Below are positions 8,827 through 21,602 of a DNA stretch of 64,000 nt, piece after piece. Source of the stretch: Hyaloperonospora brassicae (lineage: Eukaryota; Oomycota; Peronosporomycetes; Peronosporales; Peronosporaceae); assembly GCA_947650285.1 (NCBI GenBank), contig CANTFL010000320.1, forward strand, positions 310,001 through 374,000, read 5' to 3'. Under the pieces are notes generated by a model. It ran no database searches, was not told where the DNA came from, and saw nothing but the letters and a program-made list of their open reading frames with translations. Positions within the stretch are counted from its first letter, which is position 1; each line of letters begins with the position of its first letter. Made by a program: the position numbers and the translations under genes.

Positions 8827-11800
8827 CTACTTGGCCAGCGCCTGCAGTTTCTTGTCCTGGTTGATGAGGTCAATGACATTGTCACTGATGACGCCGTCGA
8901 CTGCGTAGCGCTTCTGGAGCTGCACCATTTCGTGGTTTGTGTTCTGGTCGCCCCATGTCATGAGCACAGTGCCGAGGTACTTCTTCACGAGCGGCGCAAG
9001 CTCTGGCGTCTCAATGATCGCGTCCGAGTTGGACACAATACCTTGCAGCTCTTCCATCTTGGCGAAAATCGCAGCAAACTGAAGCGTCATGCGCGCGTCC
9101 ATCGTATGCGGGGCCATGAACCCGCATGTCAGAAACAGCACCGGGTACTTTGTTTGCTTCACGCGGAGCGCAACGCAGATACTCGGGTCGAAGCACGAAA
9201 AGAAGATGCGACGCGAGCCAGCGTGGTCAAACACGCACTGGAGGATCGCGTCGACATACGCGTTGATGGTGAAGCTGCTCAGGCTTCGCATCGATTCATG
9301 GAAGAGATAGTCCGGGTACTTGACCTCAATGTTCAGACCGACTTCCGCAGGAACGTGCTTGAGCAAGTCCTCGAGACGAGGAAAGAATTCGACAAGGTGG
9401 CCTTCTTCACTAGCCGTGGCGTCATGGTCTGTGAACGGTCCGTGTCTGGGCGAAAGCAGCTGCTTGTCTTTCCGCAGCCGCGCCCAGTGCTTCTTCACTC
9501 GGCTTTGCAACGTCTGACTCTTGCTCCTCTTGTGCGGCACTGGGGTCGTATGGGCGTGCGTCAACTGACGGAAGGTTATGTCATGGATGCCAACCTCGTA
9601 CAGCTCGGATTTCGTGCCAAACGACCCGGCGCTCTTGTCTTCTAGGCCGACATTCACATTGAAGTCATGGTAAATCACGGGCACCCTGTCTTTCGTCAGT
9701 TGCACGTCAAACTCGACGAAGTCGGCACCGCTCCGACCGGCCAGAATGAACGAAGCCAGTGTGTTTTCACGGGTCAAGGCGAGGCGGTACCCATCAACCT
9801 GGTAGTGCGATCGTCCCATGCCTCGATGCCCGATCGTAAGTGGAGGTCGTTCCCGCCAGTACGAACGCCAGACATGCGCGATGTTGTTCTTCGGGTGGGC
9901 GAAAGGTGTCAAAACTAAGTAGGCCAACGTGAGCTGACCAACGATGTCCATGTTCGTGGAAAAGACCGGGACCGTCAGGTCCGACTCTTCCTGCTTCTTG
10001 ATCTGCGATGGAAGAAGAAAAGCTGACCCCAACAGCTTCGATCTGGTGCAAGACCCCGACTGCGCATCCTTCTGGCATTCGTAGACGTCGAGCGTCCAGC
10101 GATGGAGGCGTCCGTCAGTATGATTTTTGCTCCCGTCGACAACATCCACAGGCACTTTGACGCAAAATACTTGCGCGTGGGTGCTATCCGTGTAATCTGT
10201 CTGTCTCTCTTCGAGCAGCGATCCTGCTTTGCGTCTGCCACGTGCGTAGTCGTTGCGAATGGAGACAACTTTGCTGGTTCCCAGGACTGTGAGGAGTGTG
10301 TCGAGGTCAAGCATCTCGCAAACGACGTCGTCTTTGGCTTTGAACAAGACCGGCTGTCGGGACCAAACGCTCAAGATCCCCATCTCGTTGAAGACAGAAC
10401 CCGCTTCGAGCGTTCCAAGGAGGATCGTGCCCGTAGAGGATTTCGGTCCCAGTAACTCGACGCTGCCTGATTTCACGTAGAAAATAGCGCGCTTCTGTTC
10501 GGCGTAGTGCAGGATACTTTCGCCCTTCATATACTTCCGCGTGGCGACCTTATCGTGCAAAGCCGTCACGTCGGACGCCTCGAGCAGTCGGACAAAGGCT
10601 AGTCTTGACAGCCACGACAAATTGGCCGACGATGTGGATAGAGGGATGGCACGAGGGTCATTGTTCAGGTATGCTGAGATGTCGACACCAGCCTTTTGCT
10701 GCTGTTCGTCGAAAAGCTTGCGCAGCTCCGTTGACTCTTTGTCGAGCAGGGCTGCACTTTTGACTTCTACAGGAAGCAACTCCCACGTGCCACTTGACTT
10801 GCCATTGGCTAGCAGATTCTTCTGAGACTGATTACTGTGCGTTGCTTGATCGCCGTCCGTCACGCACCTTTCGTAGCGCATGTCAATTACCGCACAACCG
10901 GGCTTCAGGTCACCTTCCAACCACTGAATGGCTGGCTTGTTGGAATCAAAGCTACCGATCCATACTCTCAGCTCCGCCACAGCGGCTGCCGGATCCAGCC
11001 ATCCGTTTTCAACATACTCGCGCAGGTCTTCTTCCACTGCCGTTGCAACACCGTAGAACCCATCGTCGCATTTGATACACATAGCTGTATCTTCCAGCGC
11101 GTCGCAATTGTCTTCAGCCTCGTGCGCGAACACTTGGAGCTCAGCAAACTGAAGAGCACATGACACGCCAGCGCACTGCAGCCGTACGTAGCGCGCCTCA
11201 ATCGACGAAAGTTCTGGAGCGTCCCCGACACGAGCATCAACTCCATTGAAACTCTCCCCTCGATGCGAATCGCGCGCAGCAAAATGCAGTGATCGAGCAC
11301 GACTACCGAACGAGTTTTGCATCTCAATAGCACGCACGGACGACGGATCCGCCGCGGCTTTGGCCTGTGCATCTTCCAGTGAATCAGCTTGACGACCTAG
11401 CGGCTCGTTCGAAAAGAAGATCCATAACGGGGGCGCGTGCGATGCCTTGGACGTCATGGGCGGCCGACCACCAGGGTGTTTCGCTTGTTCGTGGTACGTC
11501 ATTGCGTTCCACAAGTGGACGCTCGAGATCGCCAACGCCTTTCCCAAGTCCACTTCCCACCACGGGTTTGCTTCTTTCTCTGTCCGACAGCACCGCCACT
11601 CTTGGAACCCGTTCGTGCTGCCGTTATTACCTAGCTCAGCGCCACGAGGGCCTGGCACGGGCGCCCGGGACGTCGTGTACGTGGAGCTCTGACTCGAACG
11701 AGCCCGTCTATGTATACACAGCAGCAGCAACAGAGACAGCAATAGCATCAGCACATACACAACAACAACTAGTACAGAGCCACGACACTCTTCCGTGTCC

Positions 11801-12172
11801 CCGACGTCCTACAGCCCCTTTGTTCGTATCGACACGAGCTCCTTACAGTGCGACGTTCGCGCCACGGGCGACTGTGAGCGTGCGATTGCCCGGCAGCCCC
11901 TCCCACGACACCAACTCGAGCGTCTCGCGGTGCTTTACAATGTATTTGTACTCGAGTGTGTCTGTAGCGGCCGTAAAGGGAATGCACGCGCGCCACGTGC
12001 TCTCCTTTGTCTCGTCCGCTATACGCTCCATCGGCACAGCCCTTGCGACGTCCCAGGCGCCGATCTCTGCGGCACTGCCCAAGAGGCACACGACGCCGTC
12101 GGGCGCGCGGTCGAGCAGCCGCACGACAAACTCGACGGCGGCGACCGGAGCCCCTCGCGTCGTCTCCGTCAT
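8827..12172 (-). CDS. CBM20 / F5-8C-like / cNMP-binding / glycerophosphodiester phosphodiesterase multidomain protein
   Basis: Hydrolyses glycerophosphodiesters such as glycerophosphocholine; architecture extends the GPCPD1 type. Exons 12172-11847 and 11707-8827 (donor GTAAGGAG, acceptor TACATAG, phase 2) give about 1068 residues. Domains in order: a CBM20 starch-binding domain (about 10-108; VCLLGSAAEIGAWD, LEYKYIV); an F5/8-type C (discoidin-like) region (NNGSTNGFQEW, NPWWEVDLG, ARYVRLQC); a cyclic-nucleotide-binding domain (YMKGESILHYAEQ, FYVKSGSVELLG, GSVFNEMGILS); a C2-like linker; and a C-terminal GDPD domain with HRGMG, ENTLASF, EFDVQLTKD and VIYHDF. Without splicing, the second exon appears to open with a Leu-rich membrane anchor; that stretch is the pyrimidine-rich 3' end of the intron. 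The cNMP-binding domain suggests cAMP/cGMP control of lipid turnover, which is inference. Confidence 0.85.
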
Positions 12173-14085
12173 GTCGTCCGTCGATCAACTTGTGGGCGGC
12201 GCTTACGGTGCTCTATTATAAAGTGAGGGCTCTGAGACGGCTCACACCGACACGTCACAGTGCGTTTCGTGACGTGAGCACAGCGCGGTTTGTGACAATA
12301 GCCAACACCGCGACGCTCGCGTGCACGATTGCGTAATACGATCTACAAAACCGGCACCGCGTTTTGCTCTTGCTCGCGCTCTGCCGCACGCTTGTTCGTA
12401 CTTATACGTGTGATCGAGATGAAGCTGCGCGTTGCACGGTATACAAAGGAGGTTCTGGATCAGAAACAGCTTTATATCCTGTATTCTTCTTCCACTTTTG
12501 TTCGGGACGTGAAAGCACCCGGCGAGACAAAAGCAGCGGCTGGCTGATTATCAACTTCTTGTCGTACACGCGCTGCCGGTTGTCCAACCGTTGCTTCGAA
12601 CGATGGAGTAAAAGCGAAGGTCAGAACCCACTGGCACACAGTGTGAATCAATAGCACTGAAGACTCGCACGCGCTCTCTTATCAGATCATGTGTCGTTGT
12701 TCCAACGTAAAATGACAACGCAAATATGCCGTCGGTCGTGCGCAAAGGTCCGAATATGCTTAGGATCGATGCACTGGTTCATCAGGCGTCGATCGCGTAC
12801 CCTATACGTGCTGACGTGAGCTTGTGGCCACGCCTACCGCGTAAGACATTGTCGGTGACAGAACGTAAGAAACGACCCTCTTCAGTGCTGGCGGTGTCGA
12901 AGATCGCAAATCGAACCAGCTGCTTCTTTGTGACGGCTTGGTCCTCTGCGGACCTTACGTACTGAACATGGCGCTCGCAGAAAAGCTAGAAGTATGCTGT
13001 CCAGGAACATTGGCTAACCACGAACGACTCGTAGCTCGAGAAGTTACCGTTTGTGATGATGCTGTGATAACTATCGTCTGGTACAGCTTCGTATCGTTTC
13101 CAAGGTGGACATTCCACTCGTAGCTGAGTTGTCAATAGGGACAACGGAGTGTGGGCGGTGAAGAGATAGTGGTGTTAGCGTTGTACAACAGACGAGCATT
13201 AGCTTCTGATCGTCACAGTTTCCACCAGGCGTCTTTCAGCTTACGCAATCGAGCAATCGATATTGAACATCGCATGCAAGGCTTGTCGCAGTGAAGACGA
13301 CAACATGCTTCCATCGTCGCAAGCTCGACGACGCAGAAGTAAAGTGAGCGTGCAACCGGTATTGCAATGTGTCACGATCCAGCACTATGAGAGTACGGGT
13401 AGATGTCGAATCAGAAAGCAGATTGCTCCATGACCGCGTTGTCACCAGAGCTGAGATCAGGTGCATCGAGATGTTGTGGCAGTGTCTCCACCGACACAGC
13501 GGCATCACGTGGCCACAGTCCATGTTGATTCATCTGTGACAAGGCGATGGAAAGACGACGAGACTATCAATCAAGGCGTTCTCTCATGTCTACAGTCCAT
13601 TGCTAGATAAGCCTCATCGAGCGTCGGCGATCATTGACAAGTGTCATGCCCGCGCAAGTTGCTTTTCGTATCGTACATGGCAGCACAAACAACGATCCCA
13701 CCGCACAGGCGCTTCCTACTGACGTCACTTTGTGATCTAAGGACGCACAAACACAAGTACATTGTAATGCCACTTCGGCTGTTGATCGCCGGTCCATGTT
13801 CGTGCAACAGCGTTTCTTCATTAATTTACGACTAAGCGAGTGGCTCATCAACGAAGTGTTTACCATCGACAATATCTGGATGTCAAAAAGTTCTTGTTTC
13901 GAATATGACTATTCAGAAGCGAAACGTCTGCAGCACATTCATTCAACATGCTGTCTGGACCCTCTTTTTTCCGTGTACGCACGTAAACCCACCATACAGC
14001 CTCACGAATTGCGTAGAACCTCTCTGTCAGAATAGCTGCGGCCACATGCCTCGTCACAGTCGCAGTCCCTCGTCGCAAAGTGCGC
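12173..14085. other. long divergent intergenic region, no supported gene
   Basis: 1.9 kb between the GDPD gene (-) and the RBM45-like gene (+). Just upstream of 12172 the minus strand has a TCACTTTATAATAG stretch that could be an initiator/TATA-like element. Several short frames exist (12726-12965 and 12938-13123 on +, 13236-13523 on -). The two plus frames overlap and could be a frameshifted remnant (PYVLNMALAEKLEV), but no family is recognisable. Confidence 0.5.
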
Positions 14086-17000
14086 ATGAACGACACCGAC
14101 GCTCCGCCGCGTGCGCGTCAGCACGTGGCCCACACGACAGCGAGTGCGACAGAACAGCACGACGCGGACGATCACTCGCGTCTGTTTGTTGTGTGCGGTC
14201 GCGCGTGTACAGTGGACGAGTTGCGCGCGCTGTTCTCAACGTGCGGTCTTATCAAACACCTGCACTTGGCGCTGGATCGAAGTAAAAAGTCGCGGGTAGG
14301 GGAGTGGTGGACTTGTTGTTTGTATGGTGTTGACATGCAGTTCGGTGGTGACGTTTGTCGGTTTTGGGGTATGTTGCACTGTGTGGAAAACAGGGGTTTG
14401 CGTTTCTACAGTACGAAGATCCGGCCAATGCATTTGCCGCGATAGATACTCTGGACCGCGTGAAGCTGGACGACGGGCACGTTCTCAAGGTACTACTGAA
14501 GTCAGTTGATGGACATACACATCGCTTTGTCTACACTGGACGTTGAGTTGAACTTTACGGACGTTTTTTTGGCTCCTCTCGTAGGTGACAGTCGCCAAAG
14601 AACGAACAGTGAGCGGTAACGGCAAAGTAAAGCGCGACCAGCACGCACGAATCGATTCGGATGAGAAGACAGAAGGCGATGGACAACAAGATGACGGTAG
14701 TATTGAGACGAGACTGCCTGGGAAGCGACAGCGGTCGAGTCCACCCGTTGTAGCGCTTCCATTGAGATCGAGTCGTGCCACGCCAGCATTTTTGCTGGAA
14801 AATCACCGACTTGAACAAGGCCAAGCTGACGCTGTCGATACGACAAGCTGGAAGACCGAGACGAGCTTGGCGAGTCAGGTGCGTTTGCCGTCTGCAGATG
14901 CTCGTGAGGACGGGTTGGCAAAGTCTAGAGAAGATCAGATGCAATTGGAGCAAGTGATGCATGCAATGCTTCTCGCAGTAGAGAAAAATGAGGTGCACGA
15001 CGAAGCAAGCGGTGATCTGCTTGCTGTGTACCAGCGAGTGGGATTGACACTTGACCAAGTAAGGCGGCAAACGAGCGATGAAAGCTGTAAGGGTGTACTG
15101 CCCGGATTAAACGAAGCTTCTGACGAAGGGAAAAGCACAGACTCGTTGACACCCGGTGTCCAGTTGTTGTCGATCGTACGGACACCGACGGCAATTGGGA
15201 AGTTTTCGTCTGACGCGCTGCAAGGTGTGGATGGAGTGGCAACAGGAAGTAGTGGAGCTACACCGCTCCGTCACGTAAAGCAGCCTCTCCGCCGGCGTCG
15301 ACAAAGTCTGGATATCAGTGGATCTAGTACAGAAGGCGCGTCTGATGGCAGCGGATACCGCCGCAAACGGAGCAATACAACGGCATCGCCCTCGCCATCT
15401 CAAAGAGCCCGTGTACGTGTGAAGTCCAAGCCGTTGTCTCCACCGAAAAACCCCTGCGACCGCAGTGACGATGCTTTGTCGCCTGATGCAACGAATGCCA
15501 AAGTGGCATCGAAGAAGCTGTGTAAACGGCAGTCGTCGGAGAACGGAACTGAAGAATTACACCGGTCAGCAAAGCAGCGAGCAACTGATAATAGACGTGA
15601 CCATGACGGTGTCTTGGTCGATCCGAGACAGGATTGGCCCGCTATAACCGATGACGCAGATAAGAGCTGTGGACATGATCATGGCATAAAGCTCGAGGTC
15701 GAATCGGAGCTAGCTGAGCCAGTACACAGCAAGCTCTTTTTCACGTCGACGTACAAGGTAAAGCCACGTCTTTCTACCATCGCTGACGGTTCCTTGTGGC
15801 ATCACCACCTCTGATGTTATCTACTTTTGATGCAGTTCACGGAGCAAGAGGTAGAAGCGATGTTTAGCGTGTATGGTGATTTCGAATCGGCAGAGCTTGT
15901 CCGAAGCTTTGGCCGCGTGAAAACCATGGCTTACATCCGTTATTCCACGGTAGTTGTGCTGCTCGATCTTTGCGTCTCAATCTACGCTGGCTTAACGAGC
16001 CAGTCTGATGTACATGTCTGCTTCCTGTAGCCCAGTACTGCAGCGTTCGTTGTCAAATCGTTCAGGGAAGAATCGTCGCAAGGCGACGAAGACCCGGAGC
16101 AGTCCGAGTTCATGGCGGTACGTCGACATATCATCTACTTGGATAAGGCGATGGCTTGCTAACGAAAAGCCGTGTGATGCCTCTTACCAGCTATCGTTTG
16201 CACACGACACTGGCTTGCAGCAGCGCGAGAAACCAGCGCAATGTCACGCTGAGACGGCGTTGAAGTGCTCGTCTATCTTGCACTCGGGCCATCCTTTGGC
16301 AAATAAGCCTACGCCATCTATATCGACAAGCGTCGTATCAGTGGGAAACGATCGCCTCTGGCTCTTATTAACGTACGACCGTTTTTTGGCGACACACATA
16401 CTTTCGTCGGTAGTGTCGTCACTATCAGGAATGGAGTTTATGGATATCAAGGTCGTCAAGAGCACAGGCGAAGCGCAGGGGGTGGCTTTCGTGAAGTTCG
16501 ACAGTGATGCGAATGCTACGCGGGCGGCGCATCAACTCCATCAGCTCGAGTTGCCGCTTGGTTCAGGCAAGTTCTTACAGGCAATTGTAGTCCTGGCACC
16601 GAATTTGTTTAGCACAATTCACGAAAGCAAATCGAGCAGTACTCAGCGTCTCGGCCACACTGTAGCTGAACGAGCTGTGCCAGGGTCATCTGAAGATACA
16701 GATTTGCGCGTTGTTGAAGCACGCTTTGCGCATTTGATGCGAAGCACTGAGCATTCGTGCACGAGGGAAGGTCAGTCTTTCCGCCACTGTTCGCGCCTCG
16801 CTTCTCCTGGAGAAGCTGGAATGGGAACTCAGCAATCGCCGATGGCAGGAGACGCGTATCGGCATTCGAGCGGACTTCATTCGAGTTCGTCCGCAGGTGT
16901 GGAATACCGTCCGATGCAGCTCATGGCGTATCCTCCTCTTCCACCCTCGCATCAGTATCTTCGCCCCTATGCTAGCTCGGGTCCAGGACACTTGCAACAA

Positions 17001-17579
17001 CTGCTCCAGCATCACGGCTTTGGAGGAAATGCACCTGGATGGATGGAAACGACACCTTACTATCAAGACGGGAGCCAGCAATATCCCTTCTCGTGCGCAC
17101 CGGGTCAAGCGCTGACATTTCCCGTCACTTCTACCAGCAGCAACTTGAGACGTACAGGGGGCCCTGGTACTACCTCCTACAAACCGCGCTCCTTGCGGGC
17201 CTTGTCAGAGCAAGTGGATGTTGAAGGTACCAGTAGCAAATGCGGCAACTATACATCCAGATCCATCCACGTATCGACCAGTGAGCCGTTGGAGCTTGTT
17301 TCGTTAGTCAATGCACTACAAGAGTGCCCCGGGGTGGTGTCGTTTGCCAAGAGCGGAGGCGCTGAATCCGACCGGACAAGTTATACGGTGGATTTCTCGA
17401 ACGAGACGCAGGCGTCGGAGGCCCTGCGCAAGTTGGACGGCACATTGTGTAGCGGCCAGAAGCTTCGGGTTGCGAAAAACACGTCAACGAGACAGCGAGG
17501 AAGTGGTGCTGGAGGTAAGACTCGCTCCGGTGCTGGACGTCGGAAGCGGCAACGGGTGGACCTGCGAAATCGCAAGTGA
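14086..17579 (+). CDS. multi-RRM RNA-binding protein, RBM45-like
   Basis: RNA-binding protein of about 1012 residues with four RRM-like domains, an arrangement seen in RBM45/Drb1. Six exons in exact phase: 14086-14295, 14394-14489, 14585-15757, 15836-15949, 16031-16117 and 16221-17579. RRM1 spans exons 1-3: RLFVVCGR (RNP2), RGFAFLQYEDP (RNP1). A long low-complexity, basic, Ser-rich linker fills exon 3. RRM2 spans exons 3-5 (LFFTSTYKFTEQEVEAMFSVYGDFESAEL, with KTMAYIRYS as RNP1-like). RRM3 is in exon 6 (RLWLLLTYD .. GVAFVKFDS). RRM4 near the C-terminus is degenerate (SIHVSTSEPLELVSLV .. SYTVDFSN). A Tyr/Gln/Pro-rich stretch separates RRM3 and RRM4, and the extreme C-terminus is a basic GRRKRQR motif, probably nuclear localising. 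The gene diverges from GDPD and converges with SERINC. Confidence 0.82.
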
Positions 17580-17979
17580 AAACAGAGCAAAGCGTGAACT
17601 CGTTCCGTTTGACACCATAAAGGGTCCGAGACGTAGCTCGATCATTGACAAAACACGTCACCGCGATCAGAAGTCATGGCAACGGCGTGCGATGGCAGCG
17701 TTCATACCCGAGCGATGGACTATAATGCACCTGCGTTGTCTCGAGGTGGGTTTGCTGACCCGAACTGGGTTGCCCTAGTAGGCGTGTTTTGCGGCCAGTC
17801 AACTCGATACATGCTCTACTGATGTCCGTTCTGACCGGCGAGCTGCATCTGCTCGCGAGGTTGACGTCAAGTTTTATGGAAATGGGTTGCACGCGCTGCA
17901 AAGTACCGACTTGACTGTCACTGGTCCATGTTGATATACTGCCACTGGGGCTTTACGCTGCACCTCTTTCCTCGCACGT
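17580..17979. other. convergent intergenic spacer
   Basis: 400 bp between the stop of the RBM45-like gene and the stop of SERINC. Only 3' untranslated sequence is expected; no gene, repeat or RNA feature is seen. Confidence 0.6.
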
Positions 17980-19690
17980 TTACGAAAACTCACGATCGGG
18001 AAACAGGGAAGGCGCCACGAGCGTCCAAACAAATAGCCCTGATGCCACCCACTGCGAGATCGCTTTGACCCACATACTGAAGACCGCATCATCGCTTGAC
18101 GAGGACCTACGAAAGCAGAAAGCGTGAGTGTCGCTCACAGTACGACGAGTCGTGCGTCCGTTTGTACCCGTCAAAGCTTCCCCAGTTTGTGAGACCCATT
18201 GCCATGTAAAGCGACGCCAGCACCATCAGTACGTGAAACTGGTACTCAGCCACTTCGCGAGAATCGCCGTTAGCCAAGTGAGCTGGAGTCAGATCAACAA
18301 CACTTGCTATCTCTTCGTCATGTTTCTCGCCGATATCGTCACGAAGTGTCTTTGCAGACGACGAGCTGAGAAAAATTGTGCTGGTCGATGACGTTTGCCA
18401 GCTTGTCCAGGTGATCGTGAACGCTGCAATGAAAGAGTTCATTATCATACCCGATTGTGCCTGGGCCTCCTCTTTGGTCAACGAAGGCACTGGTGCACAT
18501 GACGCTCTCGGGTTCGCTTGGACTGCCTGATAACATAGCAGCATGAGGCAAAGGGAGACCGTGGTGGATGGCAAGAGCCCCGCGTTTGCCCTCGTCACGA
18601 CTGCAGCAATATAATGTCTTCAGCACTGTGCATCAAGAGCCAACAGCATCTGTACCTACCGCTCAACACCATCAGAACGATGGCCGACAGCAGTGCCATT
18701 GAGATGAGAAGAACGTTGATGCCGCACGCGCCATAGTGCGTGTACATCATCGATATCCCTATGACCATCACGAGCATTCCGACGAACACCAGTGCGACGT
18801 ACGCTCCTTCCCTGATGTTGCAGTGCAGTATACAACCGTCAGGTACGCAACGGTCAGTACTGAGCACGACAGCATGTTTCCAGCTCAAGAGGCTGAGCTC
18901 ACCACATCGTCTTTGTCATTCTGCAGCCTTGCGCTGGACCAATGTTAGTACCGAGCAACGCGTTACGAGCATCGTCGTCACGGTCAGCGTCGTCCATCTT
19001 GTCCAGAAGGTAGTCCCGCAGACGATCTGGAATCGGTCACAAGATAATATGAAGCAGCATCTCAAGTCCCGAAGCGAAGATAGGGACGTACAGCTCGAGT
19101 CGACGATGATGACGAGCTGCAGGATGATAAAGAGTGCCGACGACACGCGCGCAATGACCACGTACGCGTTGAAAAAAGCTGCAGCAACGAGTGATACAAA
19201 CCCAGACGTCAGAGCAGAGTCGACAGGAGCGACCGGTTGCTGGATCCAACAAAGCTGTCGTGGACATGGGATGAAGCACCTTACCGTTGGGCATCAAGAG
19301 CGACACCACGAGCAGTCCCGAGTAGAACGGCAGCTGGCAGAACAGCAGGCAGCAGACGCTCTCGCACGTTTTAGTGGCCACTCCCGTGCAGCTCCGCAGC
19401 GCCGTGAGCAGGAAGAAGGAGCTCAAGCTAAAGCTGATGCGGTACACGAGTTGATTGCCCACGCAATTGGCCACGAAGAGCGCATCAGCGCACGAGTCAA
19501 AGACGTTGAGTTGGACCAGTGCATCTGCAGTAAGTTTCGGTCAGCACACCAGTTGACTGGCCACGGGATCAAGAGCGCGAGAAGGTGGGAAACGTGACAG
19601 CACAGTAGCAGTACTCTGGCCAAACGCTCGCAGCAAACCGGCAGCTGTGGCACTCGTGAAGAAGAGGGCGGCGGAAGCGAGTCGCGTCAT
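17980..19690 (-). CDS. serine incorporator (SERINC/TDE1) membrane protein
   Basis: Multipass membrane protein of the SERINC family (lipid scrambling/serine-lipid metabolism). Seven exons in consistent phase: 19690-19615, 19524-19285, 19178-19092, 19026-18903, 18859-18660, 18522-18144 and 18106-17980, about 410 residues against about 450 usual. Diagnostic segments are LVYRISFSLSSFFLLTAL after CVGNQ, FFNAYVVIARVSSALFIILQLVIIVD, YTHYGACGINVLLIS, VQANPRASC, HVLMVLASLYMAMGLTNW, and the family-typical C-terminus SMWVKAISQWVASGLFVWTLVAP..DREFS. TM1 is probably TRLASAALFFTSATAAGLL, right after the proposed ATG. The usual Cys-rich N-terminus before TM1 is not visible, and CTTCTCCAG ending just before the ATG at 19690 could be an acceptor, so a further 5' exon may exist up to about 20.1 kb. 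The donor at 18143 is the least certain junction. Confidence 0.85.
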
Positions 19691-20791
19691 GCTGGAGAAG
19701 GAAGATACAGCGATTTGCCGGACGGTTTCGCTCAAGTGCGACGTGCGGTAAACAGCTGATACATCATCATGGGAACGGCTTTGTCTCGAGCTCGAGGACT
19801 TGTGCGGATTGTGTGCGCCGCTGCCGCAACATCGTCGATGCATTGTTCGCCTCGCACACGCGCAATAGGAATGCAGTGATGAGCGCATGAGTTCCTCTTC
19901 GATTGTCGAGCGCGACGATGCAGCAAGAGATTGATCCGGGCAGCCTACTACCACATTGACGACAGGAGACCCAATGCTCGCTTTCGTGCAAACAGGAGCA
20001 TGGGCTCAGCAGTCGCTCAGAGCTGATTCTCAAGGGTCGAGCGCCACGGAGCAGTGCTGTTGCAGCTCATTCGACAAGTCGGTTGTGCAAGTGACGGCAC
20101 TAGTGACGGCAGCAAGTTCGTTAACGTGGATGCCCCATGATGTGACGATGTGTGAAAGTGATTGCAGAGTCGCGGTATGCACAGTGGCAGTTGCCGTCGT
20201 CTACTACCCAAAGTCAGACGGATTCGGCCGCAACACACACACCCACACACACAGGACGTGGCAGCTTCTGGAGGAACGTGACGGGTACAGATGTACGTAC
20301 GTGTTACAGATGGCGACTTGTAAGGTTCGGCTCGGTATGTCCAGACCCGTACACATGACACGTTGGTGGTGGATGTGGAGGACACGGACAGAGCAGTTGA
20401 GAGCGGACACGACGGTGCGCGTTGCTATGGGCTGGAAGTTGCCCCCTCACAATGCAATGCATGTGCATGTCCATCTGTACTGTGTAATGGGCCGCGACGT
20501 ACCTGTTCTGTTGCGTCGTGGCGGGGTGCATCGACGCGCTGTCGTCACTTGATTGGCTGCGCTTCTCGGACAGCGCGTCACGGGGCAATAGGTTGACCGA
20601 GGCGTCTCTTCTGTTTCGAAAAAAGCGCATCCACTACAAACAAGTGTTTTTCATTGATCGTTTCGATAGAGGCTGGCAACCGACCGGATGCAACGCGAGG
20701 TAATTTACCTCGTGCACCGCATTTATTGCGCAAGCGTTTCTAAAGCCAACCGACGTCGGTAAGAAACGGTATTGCAGGCGCTCCCTCCCCA
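19691..20791. promoter_or_regulatory. divergent intergenic region SERINC / MED30
   Basis: 1.1 kb containing the promoters of two divergent genes and perhaps a missing 5' exon of SERINC on the minus strand. A CA repeat lies near 20233-20252. No convincing gene. Confidence 0.45.
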
Positions 20792-21403
20792 ATGACCATG
20801 GAGACAACCGCGCGCAAGAGTGGGCAGCAGACGCTCTCGCACTTGCTCGCCATTGCGTACCATGTGCTGGACGAGGTCAAGTACACGAACCTCAAGCCGC
20901 CGCTCCGCTCGAGTCTCAAGTCATTTGCCGCGGACGTGAACGCGCCGGGATCGCCGCCGTCGGAAGCAGAGACGGCGCAGGACGAGGCGTTTGCGGACGT
21001 CAATGGACAGACTGTTGGGTTCGTGGGCGGTCAGGGCCACCCCGTTGTGGTCCCATTTACGCAGGAGGAGATTCAGGACACGTACACGAGGATGGCGGCG
21101 CTCAAGACGCAGTACATGAAGCTCAGTGCGGAGCTGCTGGAGGCGGTGAAGGAGCTGGAGAAGAAGAAGGAGAACGGGGTGCGGGACAAGGACGAGGTGA
21201 CATGTGGGACGGTAGAGGGCTGTTGTGACGGCAGGTGCAGTCGTGGCTGACGGTTGTGGATGATGATGATGGTGATGATGCAGGATACGGCGGTGGCAGC
21301 TTTGGTGGCCAAGAGGAACCAGCTGCGCAAGGTGAGGGAGAGTGCGACGGTATCTGGTGAGGGTGGGAGGAAGGGTGTGAGCTTACGGACGTGATGATGT
21401 GAC

Positions 21404-21439
<36 letters not shown>

Positions 21440-21602
21440 GATGATGGTAACAATCATGTGGTGATGGGCGGAGAAGGAGGTCTACGAGAGGAACGTGGTG
21501 ATGAAGGGACTGATTGATCGACTGCGCAATCTACAGCACTCGATCCGACTCATGCAGGGCGGCAGTGCGTATCCCCCTAGCATCGTCATGGAAAGCGTTT
21601 GA
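20792..21602 (+). CDS. MED30: Mediator complex subunit 30 (Med30)-like protein
   Basis: About 192 residues from three exons: 20792-21196, 21284-21331 and 21477-21602, all phase 0 with GTGA-type donors. It resembles Med30, a head-module-associated subunit of the RNA polymerase II Mediator: an N-terminal helix GQQTLSHLLAIAYHVLDEV (compare the GQxTV start of the family), a middle coiled coil (RMAALKTQYMKLSAELLEAVKELEKKK), and a C-terminal coiled coil KRNQLRKEVYERNVVMKGLIDRLRNL, corresponding to the family's terminal KNxxLKxxxDxLRNL helix. Length matches the family (about 180). Identification rests on helix pattern and few identities, so it is probable rather than certain. Intron 2 contains a (GTT)n microsatellite. 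Confidence 0.65.
21405..21440. repeat. (GTT)n microsatellite in a MED30 intron
   Basis: About 12 perfect GTT units within intron 2 of the MED30-like gene. Confidence 0.95.

Noticed and set aside
8731..9645. 304-codon plus-strand open frame
   Set aside because: Antisense to the GDPD catalytic domain, which is clearly the coding strand.
11684..11748. A Leu-rich membrane anchor (MLLLSLLLLLC) at the start of the GDPD protein
   Set aside because: It is the pyrimidine-rich 3' end of an intron. A GTAAGGAG donor at 11846 and an acceptor at 11708 join the CBM20 exon in phase, and CBM20 is the usual N-terminus of this family.
19525..19614. Frameshift or very short (23-27 bp) intron in SERINC TM region
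   Set aside because: A normal 90-bp intron (19614-19525) with a CTGAC branch-like site and matching phase explains the sequence without a frameshift.
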